From contig WPIO01000007.1 of NCBI GenBank assembly GCA_009760855.2, positions 2,125,501-2,189,500 on the forward strand: DNA of 64,000 bases. Reading direction: 5' to 3'. Below, piece after piece: positions 1-10,906 of the stretch. This DNA comes from Cristatella mucedo (Eukaryota; Bryozoa; Phylactolaemata; Cristatellidae). The translations under genes and the position numbers were made by a program. Every line of letters begins with the position of its first letter. Within the stretch, counting starts at the first letter, position 1. Under the pieces are notes generated by a model. It saw only the letters and a program-made list of their open reading frames with translations, was not told the DNA's origin and made no database searches.

Positions 1-99
1 AGGGTCATCAGAAATAGTTCACTACTTTCGACAGCTAATGTTACGAAAGCGGTCGTAGCAACTACGAAGCGTCCTGACAGAAATAGGCAGCATTCGCGG

Positions 100-335
100 C
101 ACTCCTAAAATATCTGCCATCGCCAATTAGTAACAAACGCCGGCGAATCACTGAGCCTTGTACCGAGGACAGCGACTAGTAGGGGCAGCACCAACGCATG
201 AAAGTACGCCGACAGCGGCGTGTTATGTCAGTAACGAAGAGCAATCATTCCTTAAGATAGCAAGTCAAACTCCAAAGCGTAGGAAGTCTGTTTGACAACT
301 AGGCAAGGTTACAGGCGTCCAGAATCAGCAACAGC
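100..335 (-). repeat. Repeat C copy (unclassified interspersed repeat)
   Basis: Matches by eye the segments near 33165-33370 and 41118-41316 in the same orientation. Shared blocks in order are a GCGACT-TAG-AGG motif, then TAGCAAGTC, then AAGTCTGTTTGACA, then CAGGCGTCCAGAA. No coding capacity, tRNA promoter boxes or terminal inverted repeats were seen, so the class is unknown. The boundaries are approximate. Confidence 0.4.
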
Positions 336-619
336 ATAGAGTAACTATCCTATGTCACCCAAAGCGCCGCTGAAATGCCGACCGCGCCGGTCGCGCGACG
401 CACTCAAAGCCTCAGGCACAAGGACTGCCTGACTCAAAGCCTCGGAGCACAAGTTTTGCTTTACCGAAAGCCTAAACCATCACCGACTGACTATTACGCG
501 ATTCCGGATTTTATGCCGTCTAACTACAGATTATCGCAAAACTGGTTCCAAGCCATTTATAATTTGGCAGCACCTCAATCTCACGCAGCATAGAGAACGT
601 GAGATTCATAGCTGAGTAG
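336..619. other. Unassigned stretch
   Basis: No recognised gene or element. A 12-bp direct repeat, ACTCAAAGCCTC, occurs at 402 and again at 432. The short open frame at 375-593 resembles nothing I know. Confidence 0.3.
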
Positions 620-2330
620 CAGGGTGGAAGGGAGGAAATATTATGGAAGGAAGTAGCATCGGAGGAAGGCTGGAAGCTATGTGCCGAAGTCTGAAGCTCC
701 GAAGACTTGACAGATACACTATAGACAGAAAAGTTGTGGAAGTGATTTCCACAGTCGAGAAGCTGCAGGGCCGAAGCTTTTCTCGCTGTTAATAATTAAG
801 CGAATAAAATAAAATGCCTTATGCATTGTCCATTGAGATAGAAACAGGCTGAAACTGTAGAAGCACCTCAGATAAGAAAGTGTAGGAGCCTAGCGACGCT
901 GGGCTTTACGCAACTCGGTACGAATTTCCCTAAGTATCCGCTGACTAACGGTAGTCATCCTAGCATCTCCACCAAATTGAGTCATATGGCTGAACCTCTG
1001 GAATTTGTCAAGCAGCCTTGCAGCCGTATATCCACTCTCAGCTGCACAGGCTTGATGGCTTTTTCGGTAGGTCAGTCTAAACCAAATTTTGGCAGTCTAG
1101 CTGAAACACTGCCGGGAAGCTCATGAGATCTTTAGCATGCCATCATTGTAGAAGTCCCTACTCTTAAACAGGGATCAGACGTGATGGCTAGCCATTGAAG
1201 CAGTCTTCAAAATAAAAATTCAAACCTACAAGCAGTAATCAAGGAGGACAGACTCCCGAATTCCTAGCCCATTATGACAGTCGTGCAAGAGCATCGCCAA
1301 TTAGACGAGATCAAAGCCTCTGTGTCAAGTCGAGCCCTTTGCATTTCCTATGAGTAGGAGTTAAAAATATTGGCCGGCATCCAGGATCGATTGCCTCCGA
1401 GACAGACATTCAGTTTATCAGTTGCTGCACTTGATTCCAATTTTGTACATGACGATTAAAGCGAGATTTCGTCAGCCTCCACGTGACAGCGGATTCCACG
1501 ACCCTCCGTCACACGAATGGAATACGATTGGGCTAATACTATTCGAATGATGCCAGAGGCGTATCCACCAGACCGATCGTTTCTCTCAATCGTTCAAGTG
1601 CCGAGCTGGTTTAGTCCAACGGTTAAGGTGCTCGCCCCGACCACGGTCTGGCTGAGGTCGTGAGCTCGAGCCCCGAGGCAAATGTGCGAAGCGCCTTAAT
1701 AGAGATTTAAGCTCTCCTGGGGCGATTAAATTGTCTTTAAATAGAATATTGTGATTAGCAGTGTCGAACGCAGCTAATATATCGAGCAGAACCGGGGCAG
1801 TAACGCTACCATCTTCATTGACTCTCAGAATGTCTTTGGTCGCCCATAGGAGAATAGCATTAGTAGAGTAGTGTCGCTCGAATCACGAATATAATTTTTC
1901 AGATCATTCTTGTCAATGTATTTCAAAAGCTGCTGAGCGACAGTATTTTCAACAATCTTGGACAAAAAGGCAGATGGGAGATTGAGAAATCCTTTTTCAG
2001 AAGCTTGGAATGCAATCTAGGATTTTTAAGTATTTGTCTAAGGACGCCTGATTTGAAAGACTGTACAAATACGTTTCTCATGAGAAGCAATAAAAAAGAT
2101 GGAGTTATGACCGGACTAAATTTGTCCGCCAGTAAAGGCGAAAAAGGGGATACAGTACAGGATCATCAGGTGACGAGGCTCTTTGTACTAAACTCAATTC
2201 CAGTTAACACTTTTTCAACTGAAATTTTGGAAAGTTTATCCGTGGCAGGTCACATACTGTGACTACTTGTGCGGAATACTACCCTGCTTTAGAGATTGCT
2301 CCAGACCCAGAGTATCCTCCCGCTTTGGGA
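620..2330 (-). mobile_element. LINE B copy, decayed, interrupted by a SINE1
   Basis: Antisense remnant of a CR1/L2-like non-LTR retrotransposon. It runs collinear with the better copy at 49850-51970: 3' coding part at low coordinates, RT N-terminal part near 1750-2250. Shared landmarks include the GAAGTGATTTCCACAGTC block near 735, the block near 1380-1460 matching 50750-50830, and AGAATATTGTGAT at 1743 matching 51078. Many stops and indels make it non-functional. A SINE1 sits at 1600-1742. The true 3' terminus with (CATTA)n is missing here. Confidence 0.7.
1600..1742 (+). mobile_element. SINE1 (tRNA-derived), inserted in LINE B
   Basis: The tRNA-like head has an A-box-like segment (TGGTTTAGTCCAACGGTTAAGG split across 1606-1627) and a B-box-like GAGCTCGAGCCCC near 1663. 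The tail, from about 1690, carries the CGCCT..AGAGAT..CTCCTGGGGCG hairpin shared with LINE A. The related LINE B copy at 51071-51085 reads straight from CTCAAGT into AGAATATTGTG, so the insertion can be delimited closely. No clear target-site duplication is left. Confidence 0.8.
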
Positions 2331-2565
2331 AGGCTGATTTTTTGTTTCCCACCTCCCCCGTAGCCTAATGCACATAGAACCCAGTTAATACTGTTTATTT
2401 ATAGTAGTGTTGTTGGCGCATGCGATGCCGTTAAAAAAAGAGTTGGATCAAACTGCCGCTCGTCTTGCCGGTCACCACCAGACAGCACTGTGGCTTCGAA
2501 CGGCGTAGCTGGGACAGGGTGACGCTCCGGCGGGAAGTGACCTGTTCCCTAGTCTCAGTTGCAAT

Positions 2566-2780
2566 AATACTAATCACCAGCATTGTACGAAAAATTTGCA
2601 TAGCACCTTAAGAGAACTAAATCTCTTTCTAGGCACTTGCATACACTGAAACCCATTCATAAAGCCGGATTAGCGGTAACGTGCATAATTTCAGGTTGCA
2701 AAGCACGTAAAGACCCATCAATACTGAGGGACTGAGAGGCTGTAAAGAAAAGGAGAGCTTTTAGCATCCCCTTAAATGCG
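2566..2780 (-). mobile_element. LINE A 3' end, decayed
   Basis: Antisense LINE A tail. AATAATACTAATC is followed by GCACCTTAAGAGAACTAAAT and CTCTTTCTAGGCACTT. A weak match to the LINE A 3' UTR (AGCACGTAAAGACCCA) continues to about 2780. There is no coding sequence. Confidence 0.55.
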
Positions 2781-3302
2781 TTCGTGTCTGGGCATGCCGT
2801 TATGTCGGCTGTCAGAGGGCTGTGAGTAATAATTCCAATGGAAATAGATTATTTGTGTAGACCCCAAAAAGAACCCAATCAGCATGCAGGCGCCTTACAA
2901 CTCTCTGCAAGAGAAACGTTAACCAAAGATAAATGACAGAAGCGGTCTTATGCTTGCACTCGCGTGCGCCAGCACATAAGAAGAGACTCTGCGAAACCGG
3001 TTACTAGGATTCCTAGTTAGTAGCGTGCACTGAATCGTGCACGCGTAAGCGCGCGCACGCACGCACGCAATCGCACACACGCGAGCACACTAGCACAAAG
3101 GAGCAAAAGGGATTTCACAGAAGGAAAAACATGAGTGGGAAGGACTCGTTTTGGCTGCGGCTTCAGCGATGCAAAGTCACTTCGCATGGTGACGGAAGCC
3201 GAAAGCGCTCCCAGCGCCAAACGATTTCAGTATAGTTCAAGGAGCGGCGAGCCAGAGAGCTCGTACTGCGAGAGCACGTAACCGGAGAAGCAATGAGGTT
3301 GG
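2781..3302. other. Unassigned stretch with a CG/CA-alternating tract
   Basis: No gene recognised. 3040-3090 is a purine-pyrimidine alternating tract (GCGCGCGCACGCACGCACGC and CACACACGCG) of the kind that can adopt Z-DNA. The surroundings have ordinary composition. Confidence 0.35.
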
Positions 3303-4465
3303 ATAGGTCAATAATAATAATAATAACAATACACTTTATAAAGCACCTTCAGAGAACTCAATCTCTTTCTAGGCGCTTAACATTTGCTGCAAATGGAAAC
3401 GCGATTGAATGGTGAGTAATATTATGCTTGATAAACAACATTGAATAGCATGTTTAGGGTTGGCACGCACAGGGTCAGCATGCAAGCGTGGTGTGTGGCA
3501 GCACAACAGTGTCAGCACGCGTAAGCACATAAAGGACGAATCACAGGGACCCACTAAATGCTGTCCTAAATGGGTGCGTTGTTTAAGTTCTTTTTAAATG
3601 TGGTCAAGTCAGGGGATGTTCTGACGCAAGTTGGGAGTGAGTTCCAGGCTTTGGGAGCACACGAACTAAGTGCACTGTCTCCAAAGGATTTGAGGTTTGT
3701 ACGATGTATTGGTAAACAGCTCGATTCCGAAAAGCCGGTGATACGATGCTTGGCCTGGTGGGGAAGTAGATCTGAGAGATGGGCTGGAGTCAGAAAATGA
3801 AGTGACCTAACAGTGAGCTACACAACCTAGAAGTCGATCCGTTTCTTGACAGGTAGTCAGTGCAGGTCGGCGAGAAGTGGTGTGACGTGGCAAATGCGAC
3901 GCTTGCTACAGACGAGCCTAGCTGCAGAGTTTTGCACCAGCTGTGGCGGCTAATTGCACAGGGCGGTAGACCAGAAAGCAGTGAGTTACAGAATTCAAGA
4001 CAAGATGTCACAAATGCATGGATCAACTTATACGTGGTATCCTTGTCCAAACAAGCCCGAATTTTAGCAATGTCATGTAGCTGAAAGTAGGCAGACTTGA
4101 CTGTGGAGCTGATATGGTCGTCTAACGAAATGTCACTTTGCGACATAACATTTGGATTTCGGGTAGATTCAACAGGAGATATGCTGGCAGAGCCGATTTT
4201 GAGCGTTAGCCGTTCCAATTCCTGGATCACTTTTGGTTTTTCCCATAACTAGGAAGTTAGTTTTATCCTCATTTAACATAAGAAAATCTGCTGCTATCCA
4301 TGTGCGGATGTCAAGGCTGTTCTGAGGGCGGAGCGAGTCTTGGAAGCCAGACAGCGGATCTGCAAGTCTATTAGATTCTCGATAGGAAGCCAGCGAAGCA
4401 CAGATCGAAGTGGTGTGTGACGAAGCAGCTACGCCGTCAATGACGGACGGAGGACTTAGGCTCGA
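3303..4465 (-). mobile_element. LINE A copy: RT C-terminal half and 3' UTR
   Basis: Antisense 5'-truncated LINE A. Reading down from 4465, the frame contains a segment ending NEDKTNFLVMG, then ERLTLKIGSASIS, SDISLDDHISSTVKSA and a block resembling HAFVTSRLDFCNSLLTGLP (here HAFVTSCLEFCNSLLSGLP). These are the RT thumb and C-terminal region of the family. The frame is broken near 4230 and 3900. The 3' UTR carries two copies of the short GTCAGCA-type repeat, and the hairpin tail with (AAT)n ends near 3310. Non-functional. Confidence 0.85.
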
Positions 4466-5119
4466 GTACACAATGGTCGGCCATGACCTTGCATAACTTT
4501 CGCCAACGCGCCAAATCGCATTTCACCACCTGGGAAAAAAATCAAAGAGTGATCAGATGCCAAACGAGCGAGCGGCTAGCGTGCACCACTACTGAGCCGT
4601 TTCACCTGGTGGCTCGCTGGTATGTGAGTGATCTCGCAACCTCTCGTGCCTGCGGCACGAGTTTGGCATCTAGTCATACCCTCATATCCCTCAGATGCCT
4701 CTTCGGAGTCTGCCAGAAGTAGCCAGAAGCATGTTCACATGAACAGTATTCCTAGCTTTAGGCTTGCGTATGAGCCAAACCTGAGGGCTGAAGCACAAGA
4801 CGGGCAAAACAGATTCATACGGCGCCTAATACCAGAGCCAATCCAAGCAGAATGTTGCCTATTCGTGAGGGTACTGTTTCGCTGGCTGCGCTGCCGCGCA
4901 TTGAACGCTTTACGCGTACAATGAGCAAAGCCAGCAGCCGGGCTTGTGTGCCTGTCTGCCTGCCGCGACCTCGTACTCTGCCTGCCGTGACCTCGTCGTT
5001 CGCTGGGCGTCCCTGCAGGCTGAAGAATGCTTGATGACACTGCTTAAACCGTAGAAACCTACGCGCCACGCTCGCTCCGAACGGTCGCCATGTCGAAAGA
5101 TCTACTCTTGGGTCAATAC
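4466..5119. other. Unassigned stretch
   Basis: No recognised element. There is a short perfect hairpin, CTCGTGC/GCACGAG, at 4643-4661. Near 4957 and 4980 lies a near-identical repeat of about 18 bp beginning TGCCTGCCG. Overlapping open frames here are mutually exclusive and look like chance. Confidence 0.3.
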
Positions 5120-5184
5120 CCAGGGGTAAGGTGCTTGCTCTTGACCAACCAGGTCGTGAGCTTGATACCAACAGTTGGCTACCC
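5120..5184 (+). mobile_element. Possible SINE1 head fragment
   Basis: GGGGTAAGGTGCTTGCTC followed by CAGGTCGTGAGCTTGATACC resembles the SINE1 head (GGTTAAGGTGCTCGCC..AGGTCGTGAGCTCGAGCC). No LINE A-like tail follows. It abuts the LINE B copy. It could be a chance resemblance. Confidence 0.35.
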
Positions 5185-6110
5185 ACGGCTGACCACTGCA
5201 ATCGTTGATGATAGCTGTCTTAAAGCTCTTCTGCCTCTATGTAAAATAAGGCAGATTTCAACAAAACTTTGCTTACCACCTAGTTCTCACAAGTATAGCC
5301 TCTGTGATGACATACGTGGTTTCAAAAGCTTCATTCAGAAGACTGCCTCTACAGCTAGCCATCACATCCGATCCCTATCCAAGATTAGAAGCTGTCTCCC
5401 ACAGTGGCTTGTAAAAAATTTAACTAGCTCTTTAGTTCTGTCTCGGCTTGATTATTGTAATTCCCTTTTAGCTGGGCTGCCAAAGAAAGCTATTATGCCA
5501 CTACAGCTGACTATGAATATGGCTGCAAGGCTGGTCTTCAAGTCCCAGCGGTTTGAGCACGTGTCACCTCTGCTGAAAGAGCTAGGATGGTTGCCGGTTT
5601 GCCGGTTGAGCAAAGGATACCGAGCAAAGTTTTTACGCTGACCCACAAGGCCCGCCACGGCTTGGCTCCTTCGTACCTAGCTGAACTGCTGCATCAGTTT
5701 CAGCCTGTTCGCGCCCTCAGGTCCTGTGTGGACAATAAATTAGCTGTCCCATTCCTCCGCTTGAAGACAGTTGGAGACAGAAGCTTTAGCTCTGCAGGTC
5801 CTAGACTGTGGAACTCGCGTCCACAATTCTTACGCAACAACTACTCTCCAACTGCCGACTATGGCACATCTTTTTCAGCGGTCCTGAACTGCTACTTTTA
5901 TGCTACTCACTACCTCAACTGCTCTCCCGACTCTGCTATGCTTCCCACTTTCTCTTTTTTGCGTGAGACGAAGTCTGTTGGCTACCGAATGCGTACCGAA
6001 AGCCGCTTAGGCTGTGAGTGCGCTACACAAAACTCTCCTGCGTAACACCCACATGGTCTTTATGACTTTGTGGAGTTACTGACGGAGATACATTACATTA
6101 CATTACGTGG
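5185..6110 (+). mobile_element. LINE B copy: RT C-terminal part and complete 3' end
   Basis: 5'-truncated LINE B. In frame from about 5300 one reads FIQKTASTASHHIRSLSKIR, SLVLSRLDYCNSLLAGLPKK, MNMAARLVFKSQRFEHVSPL and, after a frameshift near 5590-5640, LTHKARHGLAPSYLAELLHQ and GDRSFSSAGPRLWNSRP. This is the C-terminal module typical of L2/CR1 polyproteins. The coding part stops at 6042. The short 3' UTR ends in GACGGAGATA followed by CATTA repeats. It is one of the two best views of the LINE B 3' terminus. Confidence 0.85.
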
Positions 6111-6394
6111 TTGAGTACCGGACGAGCAATGCAAAAAATGCAAATGTCTTCTTTGCCGATGGCGGGATAGCATTCGCCTCTGCGACCGCCACAGCCGTGT
6201 CTAGCAGACAAACTTTGTACGCGGGGTAGGCGAGACCGGAGACTCCGTAACGCGGCGACATCTCAACTGAACTCTTCACTCTCCACTCTCCAGTTCGTCT
6301 TCTCTCGTCTCGTTTCTTTTCTCGCCTCTATCCATCTTCGAGATCGCTGCAGCCGACCTCGTCGCGGCGTTCTTCTTTTACAGCCTTTTTAGCA
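6111..6394. other. Unassigned stretch
   Basis: Between the LINE B (CATTA)n end and the next LINE A tail I see no recognised feature. A short pyrimidine-rich run lies near 6270-6330. Confidence 0.3.
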
Positions 6395-6466
6395 AAGTGT
6401 CTAAACTAAGATTTAGTTCTCCGAGGGAGCTATATGTATGCTATTATTATTATTATTATTCTCCCG
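6395..6466 (+). mobile_element. LINE A-type tail (hairpin plus ATT repeat)
   Basis: AAGTGTCTAAACTAAGATTT, AGTTCTCCGAGGGAGCTATA and (ATT)n match the terminal LINE A hairpin and tail. It is very short and was probably a severely 5'-truncated insertion. Confidence 0.6.
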
Positions 6467-7085
6467 GTTAAAGAAGACTACTAGCCCTCTAGTCACAATG
6501 CCAGCTGCTGTCCTTAAAAAGATGCCCGCATTTGCTTCTCCCCTTCATAATTAGCTTTATATAAAGTTATAAGAGTCTGGTTCTATCCCTACCATCTTCA
6601 AGGAGGTTTTGTCCAGCTACTTAGCAGAAAGTCAACACCAGGATGAGGCAAACTTAAAAGACTCCTCCAGTCACCCTTCTGTCGGTCCTGTTGCCGATAT
6701 CTGAACTGTTATTGCGGAATACTGAGCACTAATTTTAACACAACAAACCAAGCAAATAACTTCCCAGCTAGATTTAGAACGACTTATTCTGCTAACACAG
6801 CTGCACTTATTGTAATTAAAAGTTTCACAGGAACGCTGACTTTGATAGAGTCTCTTCGCTTGTTTTACTGGACCTTCCGGCAGCGTTTGGCGCATTATTC
6901 ACGGTATCCATCTTGAACTCCTTTTACTTCGCCAGGAAATCACTGGCAGAGCACTGCAATGGCAACATGTTAGTTCAAGGTTTCTGACGATCGATCTTTT
7001 ACAGCTGCTTTTACAGCGTATGTGAAGTGTCTAAATAGAGATCAAGTTCTCTGCGGGCGCTATGCAAGTTTATTATTATTTTCAT
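6467..7085 (+). mobile_element. Decayed LINE RT fragment with LINE A-type tail
   Basis: Weak but ordered resemblance to the RT palm region. TTATTCTGCTAACACAGCTG corresponds to the HSANTAAL-type block and LDLPAAFGAL corresponds to LDLSAAFDTI. AGGAAATCACTGGCAGAGCA and CTGCAATGGC correspond to ITGxALQW. The tail at 7019-7078 (AAGTGTCTAAATAGAGATCA, GGGCGCTATGCAAG, then ATT) is LINE A-like. Frame breaks are numerous. Confidence 0.5.
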
Positions 7086-7786
7086 TGTTGTCATTTTAAC
7101 AGATATCAACAGCCATCAATCTTTGGGTGAACCTAAAATCTAGGCTTTAATTTCTACCGAGACGAAATTAGATTATACCTGTGCTTTGATCCTTTCTTGC
7201 ATTCTCTCTGATTCATTCGATTCCTAGCAGCTTGTATGGCTAACGTTTGCTCTCGGAAGGCATCTGACTTTCTTAAATGCAGCCGACATAGGTTAGAGTT
7301 ACGAAGCTGCTATTGGTCGTCTTCGAGGCCACAAGCTGAGTTTCGGATCGATTACCAGCAGTACTCCTCACTCCCTCGGCCGGGCCAGCAGCTTGATCGA
7401 ACTGGCGAACCTGACCTTGGACGGCCGCTGCCTGTTTGACGCAGCAGACGCCAGGCGTAAGCTGAGATAACATTGAGCAGCAGCCTACAGAGGGAATGTG
7501 TCAGACACGCATGGGCACACCTACGGACTTATCTATTCTCCCAACTAAGAGAGCCCAGTCTCAGGCATCAGTCGCGGTGAGTTAACCGATGCCGAAGGCC
7601 GGTAGCGTCTAGAAGGCGGCGGGGGGGGGGGCGATGGGACGCGACGCTTTGCCGATAAACCCCTGCCGTCGATCTGTTTGAGTAGGGACGCCGGCAGTGT
7701 AGCAGCTGTACCCATTCGCCATCGGCTGAAGCTGGCTCCCCTGACATGGATAGAAGAGTGTCACAGTTTCTTATTTGCTCGCTGAC
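7086..7786. other. Unassigned stretch
   Basis: No gene or known repeat recognised. A run of about 11 G lies near 7621-7631. Antisense open frames here show no recognisable motif. Confidence 0.3.
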
Positions 7787-8185
7787 GATGGCTCGAGCCC
7801 GCGGCACGTGTAAAGCGCCTGAATAGAGATGGAGGTCTCATAGGGCGGTATGCAAATGAGTTATTTATTTTTATATTTTCATTTTGAAGCTTGCTAACTT
7901 GAAATGACACTGACCGTTCGCGGCAGGGTGTTCGGTGCGCCACTCGCCACTGAGTAGTGACTGACCGGTGATCCTGTTATCTCCGCGTAGCTTTTTGCAT
8001 CTACAGTGGTAGAGCAAACTAGCTCGCTCAGTCGCTATCGGAGCTGGCAAGAGAATGTAACTGAGCTAAACGGCGGGAAGCCGACGAGCTTAAACGAGCA
8101 CTACACGTCACGCCCACTACATGTTTAAAGACTATAATGTTTCTTCTATCGCGACGACGAGAGTGAATTTTAGATTTAAGCTCTT
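7787..8185 (+). repeat. 399-bp duplicated segment, copy 1, beginning in a SINE1
   Basis: Aligns without net indel to 10508-10906 (constant offset 2721), with about six substitutions seen by eye, so near 98-99% identity. The first 75 bp or so are the SINE1 B-box region and LINE A-like tail (GGCTCGAGCCC, AAGCGCCTGAATAGAGAT, GGGCGGTATGCAAATGAG). The other 320 bp are non-repetitive in this window. The SINE1 head is truncated here, whereas copy 2 extends further 5'. An antisense open frame shared by both copies is only a by-product. Confidence 0.85.
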
Positions 8186-8519
8186 TTGCAACAGATTGAT
8201 TGGAACGGCTCGCAAATCCTACAGCTCCAAATTAATTTTTGTTAGGTGACCAAATCGGTCACAGTCGAGTGCATCTAGTCGAAGGTAAGTAGCCTTTTAA
8301 AAATATTAGGTCGCGTTTTGATAATGTTTCTATTTCAAATTAGTCAAAGAACTTGCGACATCTCACCCAGAATTCTGTCTATTTCCCTTAGCAATTCTCG
8401 GTGCTGCCAAGTAGGACTCTTGCGAACGGTGCAAAACACTTTGTATCTTGGCTTGTTAGTCTTTAACATTACACCTGCCATGTCACGCCACTTCTCTTGA
8501 AAATGTATCGGCTTTTTAT
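8186..8519. other. Unassigned stretch
   Basis: No recognised feature between the duplicated segment and the next LINE fragment. Confidence 0.3.
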
Positions 8520-8755
8520 GAGGCAGCGTGTCTGCTTCGAAGGCTTGTCACTTAATTTCAGCTTCTTCAACTGTGCGCTTCGCTACCCATGTGAACTCAC
8601 TCATCCCTTGCAAAACTTTCTCCGCTGACTCTGGTTGTTTAGCTGTGCCTCTAGTTAACCTAAAATCTTTTGGAAATCGCATATTTATATTCTACGTACC
8701 TACGCCAAGGAATTCTTTAACGACTGAAATCCCAGCAGCTACTGTGTAGACGAAA
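8520..8755 (+). mobile_element. LINE A C-terminal fragment, decayed
   Basis: The plus-strand translation includes VPLVNLKSFGNRIF and a segment like YVPTPRNSLTT. These correspond to VPRTNLKSFGDRAFSSYAP and KAWNSLPT in the best LINE A copy (15980-16080). There is no tail; a reverse-oriented SINE1 follows closely. Confidence 0.5.
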
Positions 8756-8811
8756 TTTAAAAGAAAACAAAGCCACACCTGTACATATAAATATAATTCA
8801 TTTGTATATCA

Positions 8812-8917
8812 CTCCAAAAGAATTTAAGCTCTATTTGGCGCTTCACATGTGCCACGGGACTCGAGCCCAAGACCTGAGTTATCAAATTCATTCACCTTGA
8901 CCTTGGTCGGGGCTCGC
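8812..8917 (-). mobile_element. SINE1 copy
   Basis: The reverse complement shows the tail first (CCAAAAGAATTTAAGCTCTA, TTTGGCGCTTCACATGTGCC), then the B-box region GGACTCGAGCCC, then CTTGACCTTGGTCGGGGCTC of the head. The 5' end of the head is missing. Orientation is opposite to the copies at 1600 and 10470. Confidence 0.65.
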
Positions 8918-9443
8918 ACAATACATTAATCGCGAAGCCTACGTTTCGTCCACAAGAAGTGCCTTGCATGCGCCTAAAATTGCCACAAAAGAGCTCGCTA
9001 TTATCACTAATCAATTGATATAATTCCTTTTTGATATTCATTAGATCCTAGACGAGATTTAGTTCTGCAACTGCTGCTTCTTTCACTATTATACAGTGCC
9101 AAACAAAAGATGAAGGGCGTCTCGGTGTGTGTGGATAGACTTGGTTGAAATGCAGCCGCGGCCCAGCAGCTGCGCGGGACGTGGCTACCTCATTTCCGAG
9201 TAGCTAATGAGTGACAGCTTATGGGAACCATTCACGCATGCGGACATGGGAGTAGATAAACATTCGCAAATTCATCAAATTAAAAAAAATTCTTACGCAA
9301 TGGAATGAGTTCGACTCATACGAACATAGCAGAAAGATGATGACCGTAATATTGCATCAGAATTGCAAATGATTTTTGAAGCGTTGTGCTTGTCTCTGGC
9401 GTCGAGGAGAACTATATAATTATATAATACATAAATATAAATC

Positions 9444-9446
<3 letters not shown>
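8918..9446. other. Unassigned stretch
   Basis: AT-richer sequence without recognised coding or repeat structure. Confidence 0.3.

Positions 9447-9475
<29 letters not shown>
9447..9475. repeat. (AT)n microsatellite
   Basis: About 14 AT dinucleotides inside a wider AT-rich patch (9410-9510). Confidence 0.9.
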
Positions 9476-9480
<5 letters not shown>

Positions 9481-9769
9481 TATGTATACATATATTACAT
9501 TATATAATTATAGCGCAGGGTCATGCCGGGTGGCTTACTCAAAAGGCAGTATGCTATCATCCCGGTTACGATTTTTATTCATTATTCACGGTTCCTGAAT
9601 TGAAGCGGTTATGAGCCAATTATGGTGTAATAAATGTTCGAGGCCGCATAGAAGCCGAAGCCGTGTAAAGGGCTCTCAGCTGTGCTTCCATAGTCTGCCT
9701 AGGCATTTGAACTGATTTTAATTCTAGATAGAAAACGAAGCCGTTGGCGTATGCCATGTAACGCTTGTG

Positions 9770-10027
9770 ACCCTCCGCTGCCATCAAATAGACTCGTCAG
9801 CGTTATGGATATTTACTGGTCACGTTAAGGTAGGTGTGCTCTTTCTCACAGCCGTGCGACTGCCAGCGTACCTACGTGCATTGCCGCGTTGCAACTACGC
9901 GTGTCGCTCGCCGTTATGCAAGGTTCAGGCGGTGCCGCTAGTCGCCGAGCATCGGTGGAGTGCACCGTTACGAGCACTGGGTTGCGTCCTACTTCGATCC
10001 GGACGTGATGGCCGCACGTCGCGTTTG
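9770..10027 (+). repeat. Repeat C copy
   Basis: Resembles 38010-38340 directly and the reverse complement of 41050-41215. Shared blocks include CGTACCTACGTGCATTG, CAAGGTTCAGG, and CGATCCGGACGTGATGGCC against the reverse complement of GGCTTCCGCGTCCGGTC. An 87-codon frame across it is not conserved in other copies. Confidence 0.45.
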
Positions 10028-10469
10028 TAAAATTACCTCTTTATGATCTGCCCAAAGGTGACGGTAGCGCTGCAGCCGCGACTTGTTATATAATTTCATA
10101 ATCGCTGCGACTTGTTGTTATATAATTAGCAGCATGGCCTTTGCTCCAGTACATCGTTCTCGCTAGCGCCAAAGGCAGCGGCCATAAGATACATGCCATG
10201 CAATAGCTTTAAATGTTGATAGCAGCTAGCCGTTAACATGAGGGGTATTGAAATCCAGGGCTCGAGTCCTATTGATGGTAGACTTATTCTTCTCGGTTGC
10301 GTTCAATGGGAACTCGCCGTAATCAGTAGCAGCTTGACATGGCCACGTCGCGCTTGAGACGAGACAGCTGGACGGCAGGCTGACCCTTTGGTTCCAAATA
10401 CTCTCAGCAGGCCGTAGTTAGGAAAATGTGCACTCACCTTATGAATTATGGATACCGATTACGTTTGAT
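10028..10469. other. Unassigned stretch
   Basis: No gene recognised. A short local repeat, CTTGTTATATAAT, occurs near 10082 and 10113. Confidence 0.3.
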
Positions 10470-10595
10470 CATAAGATGCTCGCCCCGACCGAGGTCAAGG
10501 TGAATTCGATGGCTCGAGCCCGCGGCACGTGTAAAGCGCCTGAATAGAGATGGAGGTCTCATAGGGCGGTATGCAAATGAGTTATTTATTTTTAT
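10470..10595 (+). mobile_element. SINE1 copy (head partly preserved)
   Basis: ATGCTCGCCCCGACCGAGGT is followed by a B-box region GGCTCGAGCCC and the LINE A-like tail AAGCGCCTGAATAGAGAT..GGGCGGTATG. From 10508 onward it is part of the duplicated segment also seen at 7787, but it keeps head sequence that the other copy lacks. Confidence 0.75.
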
Positions 10596-10906
10596 ATTTT
10601 CATTTTGAAGCTTGCTAACTTGAAATGACACTGACCATTCGCGGCAGGGTGTTCGGTGCGCCACTCGCCACTGAGTAATGACTGACCGGTGATCCTGTTT
10701 TCTCTGCGTAGCTTTTTGCATCTACAGTGGTAGAGCAAACTAGCTCGCTCAGTCGCTATCGGAGCTGGCAAGAGAATGTAACTGAGCCAAACGGTGGGAA
10801 GCCGACGAGCTTAAACGAGCACTACACGTCACGCCCACTACATGTTTAAAGACTATAATGTTTCTTCTATCGCGACGACGAGAGTGAATTTTAGATTTAA
10901 GCTCTT
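10508..10906 (+). repeat. 399-bp duplicated segment, copy 2
   Basis: Partner of 7787-8185 at a constant offset of 2721. Differences seen by eye include G/A at 10639, G/A at 10678, two changes near 10700-10706 and two near 10787-10797. The match ends abruptly after TTAAGCTCTT. Confidence 0.85.

Noticed and set aside
3860-4084. Plus-strand frames opposite LINE A here, and similarly antisense at 15614-15886 and 55164-55586
   Set aside because: They are shadows on the opposite strand of LINE A coding sequence; the RT motifs are in the other orientation.
7761-10721. Two antisense frames sharing about 50 identical residues (7761-7943 and 10446-10721)
   Set aside because: The shared peptide comes from the 399-bp duplication, including SINE1 sequence, not from a gene family.
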